Origin: DATLMR01 sp964615905
GTDB taxonomy: Bacteria; Acidobacteriota; Blastocatellia; UBA7656
Assembly: GCA_964615905.1 (NCBI GenBank)
Contig: CAZTUB010000014.1
Span: forward strand, 124,001 to 188,000
Length of the DNA: 64,000 bases
Direction: 5' to 3'
Part shown: one piece after another, positions 46,217 to 53,207 of the stretch
How the letters are laid out: every line of letters starts with the position of its first letter
Position numbering within the stretch: the first letter of the stretch is position 1
The notes under the pieces: model-generated
Databases searched by the model: none
Told to the model about the DNA's origin: nothing
The model's input: only the letters and a program-made list of their open reading frames with translations
Made by a program: the position numbers and the translations under genes

Positions 46217-46675
46217 ATGAAGGTCGATAAAGTCATGGTAATTCGCGAAGCAACGCGTAGAGATATTCCTGGGCTTGTCGAGGTGCGGGGCGCTGTCAGA
46301 GAGAACATCTTGACGAGTCACATACCGCCGGAGCGGCTGGTCGCAGGGCTTGAGAGTCGGGGGAAGGGCTGGGTGGCCGAGCACGAAGGGCGTGTCATCG
46401 GCTTCAGCATGGCAGACCGCGAGGAGTCGATGATCTGGGCGCTGTTCCTGCTGCCTGATTGGGAGGGGCAGGGAGTCGGCAGAATGCTACTGGACCAGGC
46501 CGTCGGGTGGCTGTGCGCGGAAGGGGCTGAGCACATCTGGCTGACGACGGAACCAGGAAGCCGTGCGGAAGGGTTCTATGCGCATATGGGCTGGGCCAGG
46601 GTTGGGATGACAGAGCAGGGCGAGGTGCGTTTCGAGCTTCAGTGTCGGCCCGCTAACCCGGCGGGCCGACACTGA
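46217..46675 (+). CDS. GNAT N-acetyltransferase
   Basis: 152 residues, a single GNAT domain: IREATRRDIPGLVEVRGAVREN at the N-terminus, the acetyl-CoA loop LPDWEGQGVGRMLLDQAV (about 79-96) and the C-terminal GFYAHMGWARVG. The start at 46217 has no clear ribosome binding site; 46235 is an alternative. A 13-bp perfect hairpin covers the last codons, ending at the TGA stop. Confidence 0.85.
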   Translation: MKVDKVMVIREATRRDIPGLVEVRGAVRENILTSHIPPERLVAGLESRGKGWVAEHEGRVIGFSMADREESMIWALFLLPDWEGQGVGRMLLDQAVGWLCAEGAEHIWLTTEPGSRAEGFYAHMGWARVGMTEQGEVRFELQCRPANPAGRH

Positions 46676-46705
46676 CACGCGCCCGCTCCCGAAAAGCGTC
46701 AGGCG
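46641..46705 (+). repeat. Double hairpin at the end of the GNAT gene
   Basis: First hairpin: 46641-46653 and 46661-46673 are perfect 13-bp inverted copies (AGTGTCGGCCCGC) with the loop TAACCCG. Second: TGACACGC (46673-46680) pairs with GCGTCA (46696-46701), leaving one unpaired A, and continues into GTCAGGC (46699-46705). The TGA stop (46673-46675) joins the two. The second hairpin has the size and extrahelical-base look of a small attC relative, but with GAC/GTC in place of AAC/GTT. Confidence 0.5.
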
Positions 46706-46729
46706 CTTATGAGTGCCGGGGGAACTTTT

Positions 46730-47197
46730 ATGATTGAGTATCCTCGCGAGCTAATAGAAACCTTGACCAGGCGGGTCGCCGGTACTGTTTCAGCGGACGA
46801 TTATATTAACTGGGCAAGCTCCGCCCTTGAGCAAGGGCTCGATACTCCTAATCTGCGAATCCTTGCTGGCCTGCCCTCTTCCACCTGGAGGTCCGACGCA
46901 GAACCGTACTTTGACCGCGCTCTTAATGAATTACAGATTTATGTTGGAGACAAAGAAGAGATATTGCGAGAATATGCAAAACTTATCGCAAGGAAGATCA
47001 TCAACGGAGAACTGACAGCAGAGACGGGAGCCGAGCGGATTGAACACGAAGTTTTAAGGCCGCTGGGTCATCCCAAGGACTTGCAGCCCTGGTGTTTTTT
47101 ATCGGGCGGGCTTGATCCAACTACATTTGATACATTGACGGCGACGGAGTTAAAAAGGGTTGCTCATGAAGAAGCGCTGAAGATGATCGGCGGATAA
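46730..47197 (+). CDS. Hypothetical protein
   Basis: 155 residues from the ATG at 46730, preceded by GGGGGA; 46709 is an alternative. Largely helical and acidic, with no signal or membrane segment (YPRELIETLTRRVAGTVSADDYINWA, IIDGELTAETGAER-like stretch, ATELKRVAHEEALKMIGG). No family is recognised. Its TAA stop lies in GGATAAC, the left part of a palindrome. Confidence 0.6.
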   Translation: MIEYPRELIETLTRRVAGTVSADDYINWASSALEQGLDTPNLRILAGLPSSTWRSDAEPYFDRALNELQIYVGDKEEILREYAKLIARKIINGELTAETGAERIEHEVLRPLGHPKDLQPWCFLSGGLDPTTFDTLTATELKRVAHEEALKMIGG

Positions 47198-47234
47198 CGA
47201 GCGGCAGCCAGTTCAATCGTGGATGACCGCCGCT
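47192..47234 (+). repeat. attC-like palindrome after the hypothetical gene
   Basis: GGATAAC (47192-47198) includes the TAA stop of the upstream gene. AGCGGC (47200-47205) pairs with GCCGCT (47229-47234). A matching right core (GTTRRRY) is not seen, so this is at best a half or decayed site. Confidence 0.25.
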
Positions 47235-47248
47235 TGCCGGTACCTGTG

Positions 47249-47926
47249 ATGTCAATGGAGCAGATTCAAAAAGAGTTTGATCGTATTGCGATTCTGTCAG
47301 AGCGCGAGAGCGAACACGGCGGAACTTACGATGGTTTCCTCCTACAGTTTGTCCCTGCTTCCTGTGATCGCGCTCTGGAGATTGGATGTGGCGCCGGGAC
47401 ATTCACTCGATTACTGGCCAGGCAGGCTAACCACGTTACAGCCACAGACCTTTCCGGCGAAATGATCCGCGTCGCGCGCCACCTCTCAACCGGCTATCCG
47501 AACATAGATTATACGGTCGGGGATGTTTTGGAGACGGCGCTTCCCGCAAACCGCTTCGACTGCATCGTGATGATTGCGACGTTGCACCACCTGCCCGCAG
47601 AGCCTGTGCTCGAAAAGCTAAAACAGGCGCTTACACCCGAAGGCGTGCTTATACTGCACGACCTGCTCGCCCCGGCAGGGATGGCCGACAGAGCGGCCGA
47701 TCTGGTGAGGCTCCCTGTAAGCATGGCGATGAGGTATCTTCGGACAGGGCGATTATGGGAAAGGCGGGAAGTGCGGCGAGCCTGGGCGGAGCACGGGAAA
47801 GAGGAGCGATACCTTACAAAGCAAGGGGTAGAGGCGATGAGAGATCAATCCTTGCAAGGCGGGTACGTGAGATACCATCTGCTGTGGCGTTACACACTCG
47901 TCTGGCGCAAGCAAGACGCCCTATAA
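47249..47926 (+). CDS. Class I SAM-dependent methyltransferase
   Basis: 225 residues from the ATG at 47249; a GTG at 47219 lies inside the preceding palindrome and is less likely. It has motif I ALEIGCGAGTFTRLLA, motif II VTATDLSGEMI, and the LPANRFDCIVMIATLHHLP region typical of ubiquinone/menaquinone-type methyltransferase folds (Methyltransf_11/25). The substrate is unknown. The TAA stop falls in CTATAAC, the left core of an attC-like site. Confidence 0.83.
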   Translation: MSMEQIQKEFDRIAILSERESEHGGTYDGFLLQFVPASCDRALEIGCGAGTFTRLLARQANHVTATDLSGEMIRVARHLSTGYPNIDYTVGDVLETALPANRFDCIVMIATLHHLPAEPVLEKLKQALTPEGVLILHDLLAPAGMADRAADLVRLPVSMAMRYLRTGRLWERREVRRAWAEHGKEERYLTKQGVEAMRDQSLQGGYVRYHLLWRYTLVWRKQDAL

Positions 47927-47961
47927 CAGGCGCACCGGGCGGCGGGCGCGAAGCGTTAGAT
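47921..47961 (+). repeat. Short attC-like site with canonical right core
   Basis: The left core CTATAAC (47921-47927) contains the TAA stop of the methyltransferase gene. The right core GTTAGAT (47955-47961) exactly fits GTTRRRY and is preceded by AAGC, as in class 1 cassette sites (GCGTTAGAT). Between them GCGC...GCGC can pair. At 41 bp it is shorter than accepted attC sites (about 55 or more), so it may be a deletion relic. Confidence 0.35.
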
Positions 47962-48017
47962 CACTTGCGTATGATCTTTGTGACCCTCAATATCGGGCTC
48001 ATTCATAATCTGCCCGG

Positions 48018-48026
48018 TGATATAAT
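48018..48026 (+). promoter_or_regulatory. Extended -10 promoter element of gntK
   Basis: TGATATAAT (48018-48026) is a perfect TATAAT with the TGn extension, ending six bases before the gntK ATG. No good -35 is seen, which an extended -10 does not need. Transcription would start at or next to the ATG, giving a leaderless mRNA. Confidence 0.4.
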
Positions 48027-48032
48027 GGCCGC

Positions 48033-48518
48033 ATGAGGATCATCTTATTCGGAGTCTCCGGCGCGGGAAAAAGTTTGATCGGCCATACTCTAGCCACAGA
48101 GCTCGGCTGGGATTTCTACGACGCCGACGAGTTTCATTCCCCCGGCAATATCGAGAAGATGAAGCAGGGGATTCCTCTGACGGACGAGGACAGGGGGCCC
48201 TGGCTTGAGAGGCTATGCAGGTTGATCGAGACTCTAACAGAACAGGGAAAGAATGCGGTGTTGGCCTGCTCGGCGTTAAAAAAGTCTTACCGGGAGCGTT
48301 TGCAGTGCGGCGCAGAGATCAAGCTCGTCTTTCTCAAAGGGGAGTATGAGTTGATCGCGGAGCGGTTAAGGAAACGGCAGGGACATTTCATGGATCCGGA
48401 GTTATTGCGTAGCCAGTACGCGGAGTTAGAAGAGCCGGTAGGCGAGGGCATAGTCGTAGATGTAAAGCCGAGTCCGGGTGAGATCACGAAGCTGATCAGG
48501 AGCGAGTTGAATATATAA
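48033..48518 (+). CDS. gntK: Gluconokinase
   Basis: 161 residues. The P-loop is GVSGAGKS (7-14), followed by FYDADEFHSPGNIEKMKQGIPLTDEDRGPWL, the gluconate kinase signature, and ACSALKKSYRERL. Length is normal for the GntK/IdnK family. It phosphorylates gluconate to 6-phosphogluconate for the pentose phosphate or Entner-Doudoroff route. No gluconate transporter or dehydratase gene is adjacent. No convincing Shine-Dalgarno sequence is present, which fits a leaderless transcript. Confidence 0.93.
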   Translation: MRIILFGVSGAGKSLIGHTLATELGWDFYDADEFHSPGNIEKMKQGIPLTDEDRGPWLERLCRLIETLTEQGKNAVLACSALKKSYRERLQCGAEIKLVFLKGEYELIAERLRKRQGHFMDPELLRSQYAELEEPVGEGIVVDVKPSPGEITKLIRSELNI

Positions 48519-48535
48519 ATCGATCTGTAAACTGT

Positions 48536-48595
48536 GCGGCCTGACGAGCGCCTGCGCCACGGCCGCGAGCCGTGTGAGGCGAAGCGGCAGGCCGC
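48536..48595 (+). repeat. Three-tier nested hairpin downstream of gntK
   Basis: Outer GCGGCCTG (48536-48543) pairs with CAGGCCGC (48588-48595), middle CGCCT (48549-48553) with AGGCG (48577-48581), and inner CACGGC (48558-48563) with GCCGTG (48569-48574), with the loop CGCGA. GCCTGAC (48539-48545), a recurrent motif of this block, is at its left edge, and GTTATGC (48625-48631) overlaps the next gene's start. It could be an attC-type site, a terminator or a structured RNA. Confidence 0.5.
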
Positions 48596-48627
48596 CGGAT
48601 TTAACTGCGTGTGTCCTCTGAGGTGTT

Positions 48628-49032
48628 ATGCCGAAACTATACATCAACCCGGATTCGCTCTTCCCATCCCTACAGCACGGCTTTTCTCAGATCGTCGCCG
48701 CCAGCGGCGGGAAGACAATCTATATTTCGGGCCAGACTGCGTGGGATTCGCACAAGCAAATTGTCGGCGGAACGGATTTGGCTCGGCAGGCGAGACAAGC
48801 CTTACGAAATGTGCAAACCGCTGTCGAAGCTGCCGGGGGCACGCTGGCAGACGTTGTCTCTCTACGCATCTACATAGTCAATTACAAGCCGGAGGAGGCT
48901 GAAGCGGTAGGAGGGGCGCTGCGAGAATTCTTCCCTGACGAGAGGCGTCCTGCAAGCACCTGGATAGGAGTATCGTCATTAGCCGACCCGGATTTTCTGA
49001 TCGAGATAGAAGCGACAGCAGTGCTCGGATGA
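48628..49032 (+). CDS. RidA family protein
   Basis: 134 residues, normal RidA/YjgF length. It shows YISGQTAWDSHKQIVGGTDLARQARQALRNVQ and the C-terminal RPASTWIGVSSLADPDFLIEIEATAV with the Arg and Glu that bind the enamine/imine. RidA hydrolyses reactive 2-aminoacrylate-type enamines. This is a divergent member and may act on another imine. Its ATG overlaps GTTATGC. Confidence 0.87.
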   Translation: MPKLYINPDSLFPSLQHGFSQIVAASGGKTIYISGQTAWDSHKQIVGGTDLARQARQALRNVQTAVEAAGGTLADVVSLRIYIVNYKPEEAEAVGGALREFFPDERRPASTWIGVSSLADPDFLIEIEATAVLG

Positions 49033-49118
49033 GCGGTCACACGCATAGGCGGGCGTTGCAGAAGCCGCTTGAAGATTATCGGCTTTCGATTACTACTAAG
49101 CCAATTATAGAAAGAGGC

Positions 49119-49565
49119 ATGGTGAATTCGATGTGGAGTTTCCGACACTACGTTGAAGGCCCTGTAAGCAAGGACTTTGCCTGGCAGTTCTGGACCAACG
49201 TAGATAACTGGGCCAGGGTAGATTCGTCAATCGAGTGGGCGAGGCTCGAAGGCCCGTTCACCAAAGGGACAGCAGGGACTACCGGGCCTCGCGGCTCTGA
49301 ACCGACTCGCTGGTTGATTGCCGATGTAGAGGATGGCAGGAGCGCGACCATTGAGATCGCCGCGCCGGGAGCAATCCTGAGGTGTGCGTGGGTCTTTGAG
49401 GAGACCGACAGCGGGGGGACGAGAATAACTCAAGAAGCCAGTTTGGAAGGAGAGCGAGCAGAGCAATATCTGGAAGCTGTGAAAGGGTCGGAAGAGGGCA
49501 TACCGGCCGGTATGCAAAAGCTGATGAAGGGGATGGTGCGGTCATCGGCAGGAAGCGACGCCTGA
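49119..49565 (+). CDS. SRPBCC (START-like) domain protein
   Basis: 148 residues from the ATG at 49119, preceded by AGAGG; a start at 49029 that overlaps the ridA stop is possible but adds an unlikely N-terminus. It shows the SRPBCC pattern SFRHYVEGPVSKDFAWQFWTNVDNWARVDSSIEWARLEGPF and a long C-terminal helix. The fold is a hydrophobic ligand pocket; the ligand is unknown. The TGA stop is within GCCTGAC (49560-49566). Confidence 0.78.
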   Translation: MVNSMWSFRHYVEGPVSKDFAWQFWTNVDNWARVDSSIEWARLEGPFTKGTAGTTGPRGSEPTRWLIADVEDGRSATIEIAAPGAILRCAWVFEETDSGGTRITQEASLEGERAEQYLEAVKGSEEGIPAGMQKLMKGMVRSSAGSDA

Positions 49566-49585
49566 CGCGCGCGCGGGACGCGCGC

Positions 49586-49617
49586 CGCGAGACAAGGTCT
49601 TAGACCTGTCGCGTTTT
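49586..49617 (+). terminator. Possible terminator between convergent genes
   Basis: CGCGAGACAAGGTC and GACCTGTCGCG pair with three unpaired bases around the loop TTA, followed by TTTT at 49614-49617. It is preceded by the alternating CGCGCG palindrome at 49566-49586. It lies between the SRPBCC gene and the convergent histidine kinase gene. Confidence 0.45.
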
Positions 49618-49677
49618 ATCTCGTCTATGCCCCGAACGCGGGCGGTCAAACCCTGAGCCATCGCAGGCGGGGCTTCT

Positions 49678-51741
49678 TCAATTGAGCGGGCGCACGAGGC
49701 TGGCAATCACCGCCACAAGCTCAGCCGGCTCAACAGGCTTTGCCACGTGCGCCTGGTAGCCTGCCGAGAGCGCGCGCAGACGGTCCTCTACTCGCGCGTG
49801 CGCCGTCAGCGCAATCGCGGGCCTCCATCCCTGTCGCTCGCGCGCCTCCTTTAGCCTCACGCTGCGTATGAACGAGTAGCCGTCTTCACCAGGCATTCCA
49901 ATATCGCTGATGATCACATCCGGCCTTAACCATTCAAGCGTATCGTACGCCTCGGCGGGGCTGGCAACTGTCGTGACCTGGGCTTTACGTTCTTCTAAAA
50001 TGACCGTCAATAGATCCCGCGCATCAGCCTCATCATCGACGACGAGTATGTTCAAACCTTCGAGCGAGGGTGAAGGGTCGACTGTCTCCTGGCTCCTCGC
50101 TCTAGACGGGTTCACCTCATCGGCTTCGAGGACGAAGCGGCCCGAACCGTGAGCGACAATCATCGGCAGTTGCACCGTAAAGGTTGCTCCAAGACCTTCG
50201 CCGGGGCTTTGCGCCAGCACGGTGCCGCCGTGTAATTCGATAAGGTGGCGCACGATTGCAAGCCCAAGCCCAAGCCCGCCGTGCATGCGGCTGATCGAGC
50301 TGTCCGCCTGACGGAAGCGGTCAAATACATACGGCAAAAACTCCGGCGATATGCCCCTGCCGGTATCGCTCACTGTGACCTCGATGTGTGAGTTGATGCG
50401 CTGAAGCCTTACCTGTATGCGGCCTTCTTTCTCTGTGAATTTCACCGCGTTGGAAAGCAGATTCCAGACGACCTGTTGCAGGCGGTCGGGGTCGCCGGAG
50501 ATCAGGCCCGCGTGTGAATCGAGCAGCATTTGTAGCCGTATGTTCTTGGCGTCGGCCGCCGGCCGAACCGAGTCAACCGCTGCCTCGATGATCGAGGAAA
50601 GCTCGACAGGCATCACCGTCAGGCGGAGCTTGCCGGAAATGATCCGAGATACGTCAAGCAGATCGTCGATAAGCTGCGCCTGCAACTTCGCGTTGCGCTC
50701 GATGGTGTCCAGCCCGCGGTTAAAGTTTTCTTCGTTCAGGTTGCTCTTGCGGAGCATTCGCCCCCAGCCGAGTATCGCATTCAGTGGCGTGCGCAGCTCG
50801 TGCGAGATGGTGGCCAGAAACTCGTCTTTGGCGCGGCTGGCCGATTCTGCTTCGGAACGCGCGACCTGTTCGCGGGCCAGTTGTAGCCGCTGCTCTTCCG
50901 CCTTTTTGCGCTCGGTCAGGTCGCGCGTGACTTTACTGTAGCCGATCAGAATCCCGTCTTTATCCCGGAGCGCGGTGATGATGACATTGGCCCAGAACCT
51001 CGTGCCGTCCTTGCGCAGCCGCCAGCCTTCGTCTTCAAACCGCCCCACTTCCGCCGCCACTTTTAACTCGAAACCGGGCTTATCGCGTTGAATATCATCG
51101 TCAGGATAAAAAGTCGAAAAATGCTTGCCGATAATCTCATCGGCCCTGTAACCCTTGATATTTTCCGCCCCTCTATTCCAGCTTTGAACCTGCCCCTGCG
51201 GGTCAAGCATAAAGATCGCGTAGTCCCTGACCCCCTCGACCAGCAAACGGAACCGCTCTTCGCTCTGCCTCATGACCTCTTCGGCCTGCCTCCGCTCGGT
51301 CAGATCGCGTGTCACCTTGCCGAAGCCGCGCAAAACCCCGTCTTTATCCCGGAGCGCGGTGATGATGACATTGGCCCAGAACCTCGTGCCGTCCTTGCGC
51401 AGCCGCCAGCCTTCGTCTTCAAACCGCCCCACTTCCGCCGCCACTTTTAACTCATAACCGGGCTTGTCCCACCGGAGGTCTTCTTCGGTATAAAAAGTCG
51501 AAAAATGCTTGCCGATAATCTCATCGGCCTTGTAACCCTTGATATTCTCCGCCCCAAAATTCCATGAAGCGATGTACCCCTGCTGATCAAGGATAAAGAT
51601 CGCGTAATCCTTCACCGACTCTACCAGCAGGCGTAACGCGTCACCGCTCTGGTAGACCATAACCTGGGACGGCTTTGGTTCGGTCTCTTTGCGGCGCGGT
51701 CTACTTGCTTTTGACTCTATGGAGCGACCCGATTTTGCCAT
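49678..51741 (-). CDS. Hybrid sensor histidine kinase, PAS-PAS-HisKA-HATPase-REC
   Basis: 687 residues from the ATG at 51741, with AGGG nine bases upstream and TATAAT further upstream; a longer frame to 51774 lacks a site. Two PAS domains (about 30-145 and 155-270) are almost identical to each other. The HisKA phospho-acceptor is in SHELRTPLNA (about 317). The HATPase has NLLSNAVKF, DTGRGIS and GLGLGLAIV. The C-terminal receiver has DDEADARD and phospho-Asp in ISDIGMPGEDGY, with AKPVEP. There is no membrane segment, so it senses a cytoplasmic signal. No separate response regulator is adjacent. Confidence 0.92.
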   Translation of the reverse strand: MAKSGRSIESKASRPRRKETEPKPSQVMVYQSGDALRLLVESVKDYAIFILDQQGYIASWNFGAENIKGYKADEIIGKHFSTFYTEEDLRWDKPGYELKVAAEVGRFEDEGWRLRKDGTRFWANVIITALRDKDGVLRGFGKVTRDLTERRQAEEVMRQSEERFRLLVEGVRDYAIFMLDPQGQVQSWNRGAENIKGYRADEIIGKHFSTFYPDDDIQRDKPGFELKVAAEVGRFEDEGWRLRKDGTRFWANVIITALRDKDGILIGYSKVTRDLTERKKAEEQRLQLAREQVARSEAESASRAKDEFLATISHELRTPLNAILGWGRMLRKSNLNEENFNRGLDTIERNAKLQAQLIDDLLDVSRIISGKLRLTVMPVELSSIIEAAVDSVRPAADAKNIRLQMLLDSHAGLISGDPDRLQQVVWNLLSNAVKFTEKEGRIQVRLQRINSHIEVTVSDTGRGISPEFLPYVFDRFRQADSSISRMHGGLGLGLAIVRHLIELHGGTVLAQSPGEGLGATFTVQLPMIVAHGSGRFVLEADEVNPSRARSQETVDPSPSLEGLNILVVDDEADARDLLTVILEERKAQVTTVASPAEAYDTLEWLRPDVIISDIGMPGEDGYSFIRSVRLKEARERQGWRPAIALTAHARVEDRLRALSAGYQAHVAKPVEPAELVAVIASLVRPLN
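50953..51453. repeat. Perfect 117-bp direct repeat inside the kinase gene
   Basis: Positions 50953-51069 and 51337-51453 are identical base for base (117 bp, 384 bp apart). They encode the RDKDG, AAEVGRFEDEGWRLRKDG and FWANVIITAL part of the two PAS domains. The flanking PAS sequence is also similar but has substitutions. This shows recent PAS duplication or gene conversion. Confidence 0.92.
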
Positions 51742-51829
51742 ATTGCGGACCCTGGTATTATAAAGGAGGCACACGTACCCGTGGATTTATCATTGCCGTG
51801 CGCCCACGCCTGTCGAGGACAATGAATAC

Positions 51830-52009
51830 GTGGATAATAACAAATTTTCCCGGCCGGCACATCTCATCGACGACGATATAAAATCTTACCAGGAACAGAT
51901 GGGTCGCGGCGGCAACGCCATCCTGACCGGAGCGCCGCCCGACAGGCTGATCTTTATCGACAGGCTGATCTTTATAGGCGACAATACTGCGGATTTCTGT
52001 GAGGGGTAA
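51830..52009 (+). CDS. Possible small protein, 59 residues
   Basis: A GTG start at 51830 with GAGGA about ten bases upstream and TAA at 52007-52009. The product starts MDNNKFSRPAHLIDDDIK and contains a six-residue duplication (DRLIFI twice) encoded by an 18-bp tandem repeat. It ends seven bases before the deaminase start, so it would be co-transcribed. An AGGAGG at 51764 further upstream has no good start in this frame, so the gene may be a decayed remnant. No family is recognised. Confidence 0.35.
   Translation: MDNNKFSRPAHLIDDDIKSYQEQMGRGGNAILTGAPPDRLIFIDRLIFIGDNTADFCEG
51940..51975 (+). repeat. 18-bp tandem duplication
   Basis: CGACAGGCTGATCTTTAT is present twice head to tail (51940-51957 and 51958-51975). 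Eighteen bases keep the reading frame of the small ORF around it. Confidence 0.85.
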
Positions 52010-52016
52010 TGGGATT

Positions 52017-52511
52017 ATGCGCACTCTAGAAGGGGCCGAGGCTCAAGAAGCGATGGCGTGGCTCGATAAGACCGCCGAGGTGGCTTCTCGATCTCTTTGC
52101 CGCCGCGCGCTATGCGGCTCCATTATTGTGAAAGACGGCGAGCTGCTGGCGGAAGGCTTCAACTCCCCGCCCAGGAACAAGGACGAGTACCGCACCTGCC
52201 TGAACGAATACGATATCCCCGCAGGCTTTCGTCATGACCGCACCTGTTGCGTCCACGCAGAGCAGCGCGCGATAGAGAATGCATTGAAAGCGGGCAAAGA
52301 CCTCTCCGGCTCGCGGATCTACTTTGTCGCCATAGACCGCGAAGGAGATAAGATTATGGCGACAGACATGAAGTGCACGATCTGTAGCCGCGCCGTCCTG
52401 GATGCGGGAATCTCAGAGTTTGCGTTTTATACCGCCGAAGGGGTGCGTGTATACGACCCTGCCGAGGTAGACGCGCTTTCGTACGAGTACAAGACGCCGC
52501 GTGTTGGATAG
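52017..52511 (+). CDS. Cytidine/deoxycytidylate deaminase-like protein
   Basis: 164 residues from the ATG at 52017, with GAGGGG ten bases upstream. The zinc-deaminase motifs are present: VHAEQRAIENAL (His and catalytic Glu) and KCTICSRAV (two Cys), with MATDMKC replacing the usual P-C. Extra cysteines at RTCCVH and SLCRRALCG are unusual. Family members deaminate cytosine or guanine bases, nucleotides or tRNA adenines. The substrate is unknown. It is followed by an exported protein gene after 45 bases. Confidence 0.8.
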   Translation: MRTLEGAEAQEAMAWLDKTAEVASRSLCRRALCGSIIVKDGELLAEGFNSPPRNKDEYRTCLNEYDIPAGFRHDRTCCVHAEQRAIENALKAGKDLSGSRIYFVAIDREGDKIMATDMKCTICSRAVLDAGISEFAFYTAEGVRVYDPAEVDALSYEYKTPRVG

Positions 52512-52556
52512 GGTCTCAAGGCCCGCGCGCGTATAATAGTCGACACCGGAGTTATT

Positions 52557-53171
52557 ATGAAGAAATGGCTTTCATCCGTTTTGCTATCACTATTTTTGGC
52601 CGCCTCGGTCACCCTACCGGCCGACGCTCAAGACAACTCTTACAAGCTAAAAACTAAACGCGACAAAACCGTTTTGCGAGACAAATCCAAGCCCGTGCGC
52701 AGAGCATTAGAAGCGCAGTATGCCAAACTGGCTGAGTCGATAAGGAATAGAGATTTCGCCGCTTTTCAGGCGTTGAGAACACCGGACTTCTCGACAAGAG
52801 GGTTTGAAGGCCGACACCAGACGAGCGAGCAGATGGCCGCTCGCGCCAGGGATTTGCTTGAAAGAATTCAACCGCCTATCGAGGTCAGCTTCACAATCGG
52901 CATTATAAATCTCAGAGGGAACGAGGCCGTCGCCACAATTCGCCAGCGATTCTCCAGGATGCAGACGGTCGCGGGCCAGCTTCGCAAGGTCGAAACAAGC
53001 GTGACGCAAGACGAGACCTGGGTGCAGACAGACGAAGGGTACAGACTCAAGTTCGTCGAGAATGAGCGCGATTTGATGTGGTTCGTCGACGGTAAGCGCA
53101 TCGAACCCGGCAAGCCTTACGACCCGAACGCCCCGCCGTATGATCCGGGGCCCGATTCGAGCAAGCGATGA
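52557..53171 (+). CDS. Secreted NTF2-like hypothetical protein
   Basis: 204 residues with a signal peptide (residues 1-24, FLAASVTLPADAQ). The mature part (ALEAQYAKLAESIRNRDFAAFQALRTPDF, then ATIRQRFSRMQ and ETWVQTDEGYRLKFVENE) follows the NTF2-like pattern; the C-terminal tail is proline-rich. TATAAT (52532-52537) lies 19 bases upstream of the ATG, and CGGAG is the ribosome binding site. Function unknown. Confidence 0.68.
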   Translation: MKKWLSSVLLSLFLAASVTLPADAQDNSYKLKTKRDKTVLRDKSKPVRRALEAQYAKLAESIRNRDFAAFQALRTPDFSTRGFEGRHQTSEQMAARARDLLERIQPPIEVSFTIGIINLRGNEAVATIRQRFSRMQTVAGQLRKVETSVTQDETWVQTDEGYRLKFVENERDLMWFVDGKRIEPGKPYDPNAPPYDPGPDSSKR

Positions 53172-53207
53172 CCGGTTCGACCGGGGCGCGCCCGAACGGT
53201 AAGCGGT

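Noticed and set aside
36733..49617. Integron integrase (IntI) gene
   Set aside because: No tyrosine recombinase is found on either strand in or beside the block; the only integrase (60398) belongs to the tRNA island and lies 11 kb away.
51781..51825. Short GTG frame after AGGAGG (51764-51769)
   Set aside because: Only 14 codons, with no similarity; the strong ribosome binding site may be chance or a remnant.
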